Source of the DNA: JBBRSC01 sp038245795
Lineage (GTDB): Bacteria; Actinomycetota; Acidimicrobiia; Acidimicrobiales; Microtrichaceae
Reading direction: 5' to 3'
Length of the DNA: 10,901 nucleotides
Assembly: GCA_038245795.1 (NCBI GenBank)
Contig: JBBRSC010000098.1
Span: 1-10,901, forward strand
Each line of letters starts with the position of its first letter. The first letter of the stretch is position 1. A model generated the notes under the pieces. The model made no database searches and had not been told where the DNA came from. It was given only the letters and a program-made list of their open reading frames with translations. This document shows, piece by piece, positions 1 to 6,895 of this stretch. Both the position numbers and the translations under genes were made by a program.

Positions 1-1
1 C

Positions 2-1210
2 GCATCGATCGCCCGTCTCCGCTCCCTCGGGGTCGACGTCAAGATCATCACTGGCGACAACGGCACCGTCGCCGCCACCGTGTGCCGCGAGATCGGGATG
101 GATCTCCACGAGACCTTGACCGGCACCGAACTCGAGGCCCTCACCGATGACCAACTCGAAGCGGCCATACCCGCGACCACTGTTTTCGCTCGCGTCAGTC
201 CGGATCAGAAGTCGCGCATCATCAAGGTCGCCCGCCGCAGCGGCGCGGATGTCGGGTTTCTCGGCGACGGCGTCAACGACGCCGTCGCGCTCCACGCAGC
301 GGACGTCGGCATCTCCGTCGAGTCGGCGACCGACGTCGCCAAGGACGCGGCCGACATCGTCCTGCTGGACAACGACCTCGGCGTCCTCGCAGACGGAGTC
401 GTGGAAGGTCGACGGATCTTCGCCAACACCCTCAAATACGTTCTCATGGCCACCTCGTCGAACTTCGGCAACATGTTCAGTGCCGCGGGGGCATCGATCT
501 TCCTGACGTTTCTGCCGATGCTGCCATCGCAGATCCTGCTGAACAACCTGCTGTACGACGTTGGCCAGCTCGCCATCCCCACCGACCACGTCGATGAGGA
601 GGTGCTCGCCCGCCCGGCTGCGTGGGACATCGCGTTCGTGCGTCGATTCATGATGGTCTTCGGTCCCGTGAGCTCGCTGTTCGACTTTGCGACCTTCTTC
701 GTGCTCATCGGACTTCTGCACGCGAGCCACGATGAGTTCCGTACGGGATGGTTCGTCGAGTCCCTTGCCACGCAGACGCTCGTCATCTTCCTGATCCGAA
801 CCAGGAGGATCCCGTTCTTCCGGAGCCGACCCAGCGTGCCGATGCTGATCACACCGATCGCATGTGCAACCGTCGGTGCGATCCTTCCGTTCACCCCGCT
901 CGCGACACTGCTGGGTTTCACGGCCCTCCCCATTCGGTTCTTCCTGATTCTCATCGGGATGACCGGTTGCTATCTCGTGATCATCGAGTTCGCGAAAATC
1001 CGTTTCTACAGCGCTGAACGCCACTCACACCGACCTCGGCCGACCCACGACGAACGCCACCACCGCCGGGTCGTCCGCCGGGTTTCGCACCTGGCAGGTC
1101 ATCAGCCGGTTCGGCTCGTGCCGTCTCGACCTCCTCATGAACGAAGCCGACGACGTCGCGGCACCAGACGAGGTCAACGCCCCCGAACATCATCGGACAG
1201 CATGTCGTGA
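2..1210 (+). CDS. mgtA: MgtA-type Mg2+-transporting P-type ATPase, C-terminal part (5' end outside window)
   Basis: The frame is open from base 2, so the start lies upstream of the window. The visible part begins in the P domain with a KIITGDN motif and a VCREIGM segment, continues with FARVSPDQK and the hinge motif GDGVND (bases 263-280), then the membrane block SSNFGN, LPMLPSQILLNNLLYDVGQ and FRTGWFVESLATQT. These are hallmarks of the MgtA/MgtB (P3B) family, which imports Mg2+ across the cytoplasmic membrane using ATP. The phosphorylated Asp and the actuator domain are not in view. About five C-terminal hydrophobic segments lie between roughly bases 430 and 1000. Family members normally end a few residues after the last helix (here near FYSAERH, about base 1024). 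This frame runs about 60 residues further as an Arg/His-rich tail and ends in TGA overlapping the next gene's GTG. The proline usual after GDGxNDA is valine here. The assignment to MgtA is strong; the true C-terminus is uncertain. Confidence 0.93.
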   Translation, partial: ASIARLRSLGVDVKIITGDNGTVAATVCREIGMDLHETLTGTELEALTDDQLEAAIPATTVFARVSPDQKSRIIKVARRSGADVGFLGDGVNDAVALHAADVGISVESATDVAKDAADIVLLDNDLGVLADGVVEGRRIFANTLKYVLMATSSNFGNMFSAAGASIFLTFLPMLPSQILLNNLLYDVGQLAIPTDHVDEEVLARPAAWDIAFVRRFMMVFGPVSSLFDFATFFVLIGLLHASHDEFRTGWFVESLATQTLVIFLIRTRRIPFFRSRPSVPMLITPIACATVGAILPFTPLATLLGFTALPIRFFLILIGMTGCYLVIIEFAKIRFYSAERHSHRPRPTHDERHHRRVVRRVSHLAGHQPVRLVPSRPPHERSRRRRGTRRGQRPRTSSDSMS

Positions 1211-2232
1211 CCTCACCGGCGGTCCCCGGTCGTCGACCGAGCCGACGACTCTGGGCTCTCGTCGAGATCATCCTGGTCGCTGCGGCGCTCTATTGGCTCC
1301 TGCCTCGTGTGGCCGGCTTGCAGGCGATCGAACGGACGCTTCGCGGTGGCTCCTGGTGGGTCGTCCCAGTTGCGATCGTTGCCGAGACCGCGAGCCTGAC
1401 CTCCTATGCGGAACTTGAACGCGCGGCGCTCGTCGGCGTCGGTGCCCGATGCGACCGCGTGTCGGTGTACCTCATCACCCTGTATGGCGCAGCGCTGGGC
1501 AAGGTCCTTCCCGGAGGAACCACTGCCGCATTGCCCTTCACCACGCACATGTTTGAATCGACAGGCACCGAGCCAGAACTGTCAGTTGTGGCGCTCGGAG
1601 GAAGCGGATTGTTGGCATCGATGGTCCTCGCAGCAGCACTCATTGTCGCAGCTGTCGCGAGCTTGGTGCTCAGAACCGGCGACAGGTTCGCGGCGGGGGT
1701 GCTGGTGTTGGCCGTTGTCGTTCTCGCGGCCGGGTTCGCCGCTCGCGCCGTGCTGAACGACCCGACCCGCATCGGAACCCTCGTTGAACGAACTGCCAAC
1801 ATCGTTGCCCGCGGCCCGCTCCGCCGTTGGATCAATCCCGACATTCTCGGCGAGTCCGCCCGACGTGGCGCGGCGGGATTCCTGAGCCTGGCGGCGAACC
1901 GGTCAGCGATGCGATGGGCAACTGTGTGGGCGACCGCCAGCTGGTTGTTCGACTTCGTTGCCTTTGCCGTGATTGCGGTGACGGTCGGTCGTGGCGACCC
2001 GGTCGGAGGGTTGCCCCTCGCCTATGTCGTCGGACAGATGGCCGCAGCCATTCCGCTCACGCCCGGCGGAGTCGGGGTCGTCGAGACCACCATGGCCGCT
2101 GCCCTCGTCTCCCAGGGTGTACCAGCAGCGACAGCGACGGTGGCGGTACTCGGCTGGAGGATTGTGAGCCACTGGCTGCCGATCGTCTTCGGTCTTGTCG
2201 CATACGCCTTGCGTCCGCGCCGGCTCCGATGA
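1207..2232 (+). CDS. Flippase-like integral membrane protein (LPG synthase TM family, PF03706/UPF0104 type)
   Basis: The 341-residue product is almost entirely hydrophobic, with a short basic N-terminus (about residues 1-16) followed by roughly 7-8 membrane helices. The family motif PLTPGGVGVVE is at residues 283-293, followed by a GWRIVSHWLPIVFG segment near 316-329; the earlier LGKVLPGGTT at 97-106 matches the other conserved polar loop. The family is the membrane domain of lysylphosphatidylglycerol synthases and related lipid flippases. The cytosolic aminoacyl-transferase domain of MprF is absent, so a role in lipid translocation is possible but not shown. The start is GTG at 1207, the only candidate after the in-frame TGA at 1138-1140. 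It overlaps the ATPase stop by four bases (GTGA) with no clear ribosome binding site, which suggests translational coupling. Family and frame are confident; the substrate is unknown. Confidence 0.88.
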   Translation: MTSPAVPGRRPSRRLWALVEIILVAAALYWLLPRVAGLQAIERTLRGGSWWVVPVAIVAETASLTSYAELERAALVGVGARCDRVSVYLITLYGAALGKVLPGGTTAALPFTTHMFESTGTEPELSVVALGGSGLLASMVLAAALIVAAVASLVLRTGDRFAAGVLVLAVVVLAAGFAARAVLNDPTRIGTLVERTANIVARGPLRRWINPDILGESARRGAAGFLSLAANRSAMRWATVWATASWLFDFVAFAVIAVTVGRGDPVGGLPLAYVVGQMAAAIPLTPGGVGVVETTMAAALVSQGVPAATATVAVLGWRIVSHWLPIVFGLVAYALRPRRLR

Positions 2233-2292
2233 CTCAGGGGGTGTGAGCGAGGTGAGGTGATCGTCGCGGGTGACGCCGTGTACGAACGTGCT
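2233..2292. other. Convergent intergenic spacer
   Basis: These 60 bases lie between the stop of the plus-strand flippase-like gene and the stop of the minus-strand DrrB-type permease. I looked for a bidirectional terminator and see only a short four-base stem (CGTC/GACG with a GCGGGT loop) and no T tract, so no terminator is called. Confidence 0.4.
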
Positions 2293-3126
2293 TCAGTGAT
2301 CTATGCGTCGATAGCTAGCGGTGGCGCCGACAATCGAGACACCAGCGAGCACCCCTGCGATGAGCACCGACTTGCCCAGCGCGCCGGCGGATGGATTGCC
2401 AAGAGCGAAACCTCTTGCGGCGTCCACGGTGTACGACAGTGGGTTCACTTTGGCGAGCGCTTGTAGCCATCCGGGAAGCGACGCGATCGGCACGTAGGCG
2501 CTGGACGCGAACATCAAGGGAAAGGTGACGAGCATCCCGGCGATCTGGGTCGTCTCGGGCTTCTTGACGAGCACCCCGATCCAGATGAACAGCCAGTTCA
2601 TGGCGAAGCTCAGCGGTAGCGCTACGAACACGGTGGCGACGGCTTCGACGAGGCTGCCGTGGAACCGGAAGCCGAACACGGCCAGTCCGAGCGCGAGCAT
2701 GACCAGGGTCTGAGTCATACCGCGAGCGACGTCGCTGAGGTTGCGTGCGAGTAGAACGGTCCACGCATGGATCGGCATCGACCGGAAGCGATCGATCATT
2801 CCGCTGTCGAGGTCGGTGGCGATGGCGGTGCTTGAGGTGGTGGCGCTCTGTACGAGGGTCGTGCACAGGATCGCGGGCAACAAGTAGTCGATGTAGGACA
2901 CGCCTTTCGGAAAGTTCGGTGTCTGCGCAATCGACTTGAACACCTGGCCGAACAGGGTGAGCATGATGATCGGCATCGCGAGCGAGAAGAACACGAGGGT
3001 CGGCTCCCGGGTGATCTTGCGCAGGTTGCGCCCTGTGAGTTGCAGGACCTCGGTGACAACCGATGGGTGCAACTGCTCATGTTGATCGGCAGCGACGTTG
3101 GCCGGAATCGTGGGCAGGAGTGTCAT
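2293..3126 (-). CDS. ABC-2 type transporter permease, DrrB family
   Basis: The 277-residue protein is the membrane half of an exporter. A cytosolic N-terminus (about 1-40, containing LTGRNLRKITREP) leads into six hydrophobic segments at approximately 43-62, 82-104, 138-154, 160-187, 195-215 and 251-270. The cytosolic loop GMIDRFRSMPI (109-119) and the extracytoplasmic NPLSYTVDAARG (228-239) are typical of ABC-2 permeases such as daunorubicin-resistance DrrB. The length is normal for the family. ATG at 3124-3126 overlaps the TGA of the ATPase gene (ATGA), and GAGGA lies six bases upstream, so coupled translation of an ATPase-permease pair is expected. The exported compound cannot be told from sequence: DrrAB relatives carry antibiotics, glycolipids or other hydrophobic molecules. 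Confidence 0.93.
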   Translation of the reverse strand: MTLLPTIPANVAADQHEQLHPSVVTEVLQLTGRNLRKITREPTLVFFSLAMPIIMLTLFGQVFKSIAQTPNFPKGVSYIDYLLPAILCTTLVQSATTSSTAIATDLDSGMIDRFRSMPIHAWTVLLARNLSDVARGMTQTLVMLALGLAVFGFRFHGSLVEAVATVFVALPLSFAMNWLFIWIGVLVKKPETTQIAGMLVTFPLMFASSAYVPIASLPGWLQALAKVNPLSYTVDAARGFALGNPSAGALGKSVLIAGVLAGVSIVGATASYRRIDH

Positions 3127-4160
3127 GGTGCGTCCTCGTCTTCGTCGGCTTTCTGGGTGGCGTGTCCAGTGAGCGCGAGGAACACGTCGTCGAGCGTCGG
3201 CTCGCGCAGTGCGAGACCGTGGAACCGGATGGCTGCGCCGTCGAGGAGGCGGACGACCTCGGGCAGTTGCTCGGCATCGACGACTGGAATGCGGAGGTGG
3301 GAATCCCCCTCCTCGCCGGTGATCGGACTGGTCGCGGTGACGGCCAGCACCAAGCTGGCTCGGTCACGTTGAGCGGCATCCCAGAGGTCGAGTTCGACGA
3401 CGATGCCTCCCACCTGTCGGCGGAGGTCCGCCGGCGGCCCCTCGGCGACGACTCGTCCAGCGTCGAGGATCACGACGCGCTCGGCGAGGCGATCGGCTTC
3501 CTCGAGGTACTGGGTACACAACATGACGGTGGTGCCTGCTGCCACGAGCGCCTCGATCACCTCCCACATTGCAAACCTGCTGCGCGGGTCGAGCCCGGTG
3601 GTCGGTTCGTCGAGAAAGACGATATCGGGATGGCCTGTGAGGCTCAGGGCAAGGTCGAGGCGCCGACGCATGCCGCCGGAGTACGTCGACAGGTGCCGAT
3701 CCCCTGCGTCCTGGAGTCCAAACGACGTGAGGAGCTGATCGGCGCGATCCGTCGCCGCAGAGGCAGACATGCCTGCGAGGCGACCCATCATGCGGATGTT
3801 CTCGCGTCCGGTGAGGAACTCGTCGACGGCGGCGAACTGACCGGTCAACCCGATGCAACGACGCACGTCTGCGGGGCGTTGGCGGATGTCGAAACCACCC
3901 ACCAGCGCCTGCCCCGAACTCGGTCGAAGCAGCGTTGACAGCATCCGGATGAGTGTGGTCTTGCCGGACCCGTTCGGGCCCAGCAACCCAACGATCGCAC
4001 CACGCTCGATCGAGAGGTCGACATCGATGACGGCATTTACGGCGCCGTAGGTCTTGGTGAGCCCGTGGGTGACGACTGCGAGGTCACCATCGACGCCGGA
4101 TCCATCGGACCGTGGCGAGACGCGCTCCGTCGCGACGAGTGCGTCGTCGAGCGTGGTCAT
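3123..4160 (-). CDS. ABC transporter ATP-binding protein, DrrA family
   Basis: With the ATG at 4158-4160 the product has 345 residues. It shows Walker A GPNGSGKT at 61-68, a Q-loop glutamine near 109, the signature YSGGM at 160-164 and Walker B IVFLDEP at 180-186. The H-loop position carries Gln (TQYLEEAD, Q217), which is usual for the DrrA branch rather than a defect. A DrrA-type C-terminal extension of about 110 residues follows. It would power the DrrB-like permease that overlaps it downstream. The frame stays open to an ATG at 4296-4298, which would add 46 residues; I prefer the inner start because the extra residues look non-coding and DrrA proteins have Walker A about 40-60 residues in. 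Upstream of the chosen ATG is only a modest AGGG at about ten bases. Confidence 0.9.
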   Translation of the reverse strand: MTTLDDALVATERVSPRSDGSGVDGDLAVVTHGLTKTYGAVNAVIDVDLSIERGAIVGLLGPNGSGKTTLIRMLSTLLRPSSGQALVGGFDIRQRPADVRRCIGLTGQFAAVDEFLTGRENIRMMGRLAGMSASAATDRADQLLTSFGLQDAGDRHLSTYSGGMRRRLDLALSLTGHPDIVFLDEPTTGLDPRSRFAMWEVIEALVAAGTTVMLCTQYLEEADRLAERVVILDAGRVVAEGPPADLRRQVGGIVVELDLWDAAQRDRASLVLAVTATSPITGEEGDSHLRIPVVDAEQLPEVVRLLDGAAIRFHGLALREPTLDDVFLALTGHATQKADEDEDAP

Positions 4161-4466
4161 TCCCAAGCCCTGTGGGGACCGGTCCCGATCCACGGTTGGG
4201 TGACTCTCGAACAAACTGACTCGGCCATCTGTGAACCTCTCGCGGTGTGCGTGGTGAGGCACGGCAGGTCGGAATGCCGGGCTGAACGAAACATACACAC
4301 GGCCCTGACCGTCGGAGTAGGGACCTTCGACCCTTTCAGATTGACCGTCGTTCCTGTGTTCATGTTCGCTGAGTCAGCCCTGTTCAGATCGGTATCGTCT
4401 CAGCACCACCGACTCTGGTCGCGAACTTTGGGCTCAGCCGACGACCCGACAGTTGTGATGCTCAGA
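4161..4466. other. 306-bp non-coding region upstream of the DrrAB pair
   Basis: This lies between the stop of the FtsX-like permease and the preferred DrrA start, both on the minus strand. No convincing gene was seen: the plus-strand frame here is an antisense shadow and the upstream extension of DrrA looks non-coding. It contains a perfect palindrome (4175-4186) and two copies of TGACCGTCG (4306-4314 and 4342-4350). It probably holds the drrAB promoter, but I found no -10/-35 pair that I would defend and no terminator with a T tract after the permease. Confidence 0.55.
4175..4186. promoter_or_regulatory. Perfect palindrome upstream of drrA-like gene, possible operator
   Basis: GGGACCGGTCCC is a perfect 12-bp palindrome whose near edge is 15 bases before the preferred DrrA start codon. 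An outer GTG/CAC pair, offset by four bases, could extend it as a stem. Its position fits a site for a dimeric repressor or a hairpin in the mRNA leader. No regulator gene is present in the window, so the role is inferred from symmetry and place only. Confidence 0.3.
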
Positions 4467-6821
4467 TCACTCGAGGACTCGGAGCGTTGAGGGGATATCG
4501 GTGTTCCGTAGCCGGCGCCAAGCGAACAGCGGGGCCGCGGCGACGACACCGATCCCGAGGATCACGATCGTCGCAAGGCTCCAGGGGGAGAGCCACGGAT
4601 CGATTCCCACCTCCGGCAACGTGTCGGTGGTGAGCATGCTCAAGAGCCATCGGAGTGCCCCGATCCCCAGAGCAATCCCGATCGTGGTGCCCAGCATGGC
4701 CGTCAGAGCTGACTCGATGACGATGGTTCGGAGTACCGTCCGAACTGGCAGACCGAAGGCGAACATCGTGGCCTGTTCGCGTCGACGTTCCTCGACGGCG
4801 AGCGTCGCCGAGTTCACGGCGATGAGCAAGGCCAGCACCAGAGAGAACCCTTCGAGCACGCGCAACACCCCGGTGATCGGGGCCATACGTTGCTGCAATG
4901 TCTCGCCGAGCACCCCGACAGCTTGAACCGAGCTGACGCCGGGCTGTTGGAACAACGCGCGCTTCACATCGTCGGCGGAACTGCCGCGTGCGGGTTGAAC
5001 GAGGACGGTATCGACGATCCCGTCGAGGTTGAACAGATCGGCCTGGCTGGTGTCGAGGTAGGAGAAGAAGCGGAGTGGATTGGGGTGCACGCCCGCGATT
5101 TTCATCTCGGTGTCGATGAGGCGGTAGGTGAGTCCGGTGCGCACGGGATGGTTCAGGGTGATGGTGTCGCCAGGCTTCACGCCGAGGTCGGTCGCCGCCT
5201 TCTCCGAGATGACCAGTCCCGTTCGATCGATCGGCGCGGCACCGGCCGAGATGCTCGGTGTCCACATGGCCGACGAGAAGTCGATCAGGTCCACCACGGT
5301 TTCGACCTCAGTTGAACCTCGATGCATAGTGGCCCCCAGTCGGAGTCCAGCCTCGGCTCGACCCACCGATGGTGAGTCGGCCACTGCGGTGACCTGGGGC
5401 GCGTCAGCCGGAAAGAAACCTGCGAGGGCGACCTGGAGTCGATCGGGGCTGGAGCGTCCGACCTCCGCGTCGGACCGCTCGAATGTGCGAACGATCGAGT
5501 CCAACATGCCGAGGACCGCCACGAGAGTGACGATCGACGCGGCGATGCCCAACGCTGTGAGCAGTGTGCGTCGGGGAGCACGCAGCACGTTTCGGAGGGG
5601 CATCATCGCCACCACGTGACCGGGGAACCTCAGCCGCATGGCGAGCGGAGCCAGCGCCGCAAGATGGACACGAGACCCGGGGGACTGTGAGCGGAGTGCC
5701 TCGACGGGCTCGACGCGCAGCGCCCGCCTCACGGGAATGATGGTTGCGAGAAGCGGGAGGACGATGCCGGCGATCGCCGCCTGGAAGTATCGGCCGACCG
5801 GGAACGGCGTGATCCACACGGGGAGCGGCATTTGCTCGACGAGGAGCTGCCGCATGGCGTTCCCCGCCATCAGCCCGACGCCGACCCCCAGGACCACGCC
5901 CAGCACGGCGATCTGGAGCCCGACCAGAAAGGGGCGAAGACCGAGGCGAATCGGGGGCGTTCCGATCGCCATCCCGACACCGATCTCGTGACGCTCCGAC
6001 TCGACCATCCGGCTGATCAGGTTGAACGCCGCGAAGCTCGCCCCTGCCAGGATGAGCAGTGAGAGAATGGTCCACATCTTCTCGTCGTTGCGAGCGTCGG
6101 CGTACAGCGTTCGGCGAACCCGGTCGTCGTCACGGGTCTCCACGGTCGCTCCGACGTCGCGCAGCGCCACCCGGAGTTCTGTGGCGACAGTTCCCGAATC
6201 GCTTCCCGGCGCCAGCCGGAGCACGAGGTCATTGACGCGGGCCGTGTGACCGGTGAGTTGCTGCGCAGTGTCGAGTGGCATGAACAACACTGCGAAGTCG
6301 AGCTCGCCGGTGAGCTGCTGGCTTCCGCCGACCACCCGGAAGTACGACGGTGAGTAGCCGATGCCGTGGTAGGTGACGCGTCGACCACCTGCGATCAGGA
6401 GCTCCCCGGTTTCGGGAAGTTCGCGGATCTTGGCGAACTTCGAGTCGAGCAGCGCCTCGTTGCTGCCGCCCACTGGAAGCCGTCCAGCGACGACGTGAAG
6501 CGAGTCGACTCGGGCCTTCTCGGCCATGCCGACGATCTCGCCGGGAACGAGCACAGTGCGTCCCGCCGTGGAGGCATCGACTTGAGTGGAGATCACGAGC
6601 CGTTCCTCTGCGACGGTGAGCTGATTCGAACTCGTGATGGAGTGCGCTGCGGAGAGCAAGGAACCTTGTGCGACATCGGTGCTGTCAGGGAGCCGGACTC
6701 GAAGGTCGTGGTAGTTCAGCTTCGCGTAGCTGGCGTCGTTGGAGCGCAGCCGCCACTCGGTGGTGCCGCCGAGGCCTGCGAAGGTCCCAGTACCGATGGC
6801 AATGATGACGGCCGTGATCAC
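4467..6821 (-). CDS. FtsX-like (MacB-type) ABC transporter permease, two-module; start displaced by upstream nonsense codon
   Basis: Read from GTG at 6819-6821 the product has 784 residues. It contains two FtsX/MacB modules. Module 1 has a first helix (about 1-19), an extracytoplasmic domain (about 20-248), then helices near 250-270, 297-319 and 346-366. Module 2 has a cytosolic MPLRNVLRAPRR (407-417), a helix (about 418-438), a second extracytoplasmic domain (about 440-650), then helices near 655-675, 697-725 and 747-767. The EPVEALRSQ loop after module 1 and ERREQATMFAFGLP-like loop before the last helices are typical. With the ATPase encoded just upstream it should form a MacB/Lol-like transporter acting at the membrane on lipids, lipoproteins or peptides. 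The natural N-terminus seems to begin at ATG 6867-6869 but meets an in-frame TAG at 6852-6854. GGGGA six bases before the GTG could support restarting there. The gene may be functional but shortened by 16 codons, or a very recent pseudogene. Confidence 0.85.
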   Translation of the reverse strand: MITAVIIAIGTGTFAGLGGTTEWRLRSNDASYAKLNYHDLRVRLPDSTDVAQGSLLSAAHSITSSNQLTVAEERLVISTQVDASTAGRTVLVPGEIVGMAEKARVDSLHVVAGRLPVGGSNEALLDSKFAKIRELPETGELLIAGGRRVTYHGIGYSPSYFRVVGGSQQLTGELDFAVLFMPLDTAQQLTGHTARVNDLVLRLAPGSDSGTVATELRVALRDVGATVETRDDDRVRRTLYADARNDEKMWTILSLLILAGASFAAFNLISRMVESERHEIGVGMAIGTPPIRLGLRPFLVGLQIAVLGVVLGVGVGLMAGNAMRQLLVEQMPLPVWITPFPVGRYFQAAIAGIVLPLLATIIPVRRALRVEPVEALRSQSPGSRVHLAALAPLAMRLRFPGHVVAMMPLRNVLRAPRRTLLTALGIAASIVTLVAVLGMLDSIVRTFERSDAEVGRSSPDRLQVALAGFFPADAPQVTAVADSPSVGRAEAGLRLGATMHRGSTEVETVVDLIDFSSAMWTPSISAGAAPIDRTGLVISEKAATDLGVKPGDTITLNHPVRTGLTYRLIDTEMKIAGVHPNPLRFFSYLDTSQADLFNLDGIVDTVLVQPARGSSADDVKRALFQQPGVSSVQAVGVLGETLQQRMAPITGVLRVLEGFSLVLALLIAVNSATLAVEERRREQATMFAFGLPVRTVLRTIVIESALTAMLGTTIGIALGIGALRWLLSMLTTDTLPEVGIDPWLSPWSLATIVILGIGVVAAAPLFAWRRLRNTDIPSTLRVLE

Positions 6822-6869
6822 GACCAGTCCCCAACGTCGACGGAGGTCTCGCTAGCTCCATCGGAGCAT
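6822..6869 (-). other. Displaced 5' coding segment of the FtsX-like permease with in-frame TAG
   Basis: In the same frame as the permease, an ATG at 6867-6869 gives M-L-R-W-S, then TAG (6852-6854), then R-D-L-R-R-R-W-G-L-V joining directly to the GTG-initiated protein. FtsX-like permeases commonly begin with a basic segment such as W-R-D-L-R-R-R before helix 1, and the second module of this very protein has the comparable L-R-N-V-L-R-A-P-R-R. The stop therefore sits at the expected Trp, one base from TGG. The ATG is 26 bases after the ATPase stop, a normal operon spacing. Confidence 0.7.
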
Positions 6870-6876
6870 CAGCCGA

Positions 6877-6892
6877 CCGGACCCGTGTCCGG
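6877..6892. other. Short stem-loop between ABC ATPase and FtsX-like permease
   Basis: CCGGAC and GTCCGG form a six-base stem around a CCGT tetraloop, three bases past the ATPase stop and about eight bases before the displaced ATG of the permease. There is no T tract, so it is not a classical terminator. It might modulate mRNA stability or translation between the two genes, or be a chance product of GC-rich sequence. Confidence 0.3.
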
Positions 6893-6895
6893 ACC

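Noticed and set aside
205..954. 249-codon minus-strand open frame
   Set aside because: It is antisense to the conserved MgtA coding region and has no recognisable domain.
981..1271. Minus-strand open frame of 96 codons over the ATPase tail
   Set aside because: It covers the ambiguous zone but has low-complexity composition, no recognised domain and runs into the flippase-like gene; not strong enough to call as a gene.
3063..3938. 291-codon plus-strand open frame
   Set aside because: It lies fully antisense to a clear ABC ATPase with all motifs intact, and only reflects GC-rich codon bias.
4161..4298. 46-residue N-terminal extension of the DrrA-type ATPase
   Set aside because: It lacks family similarity, covers the palindrome and likely leader, and pushes Walker A to residue 107; the inner ATG is preferred.
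4065..4490. Plus-strand open frame of 141 codons across the DrrA upstream region
   Set aside because: Its first part is antisense to the DrrA coding sequence, it shows no recognisable domain and its composition is unlike the neighbouring genes, so it is treated as a shadow.
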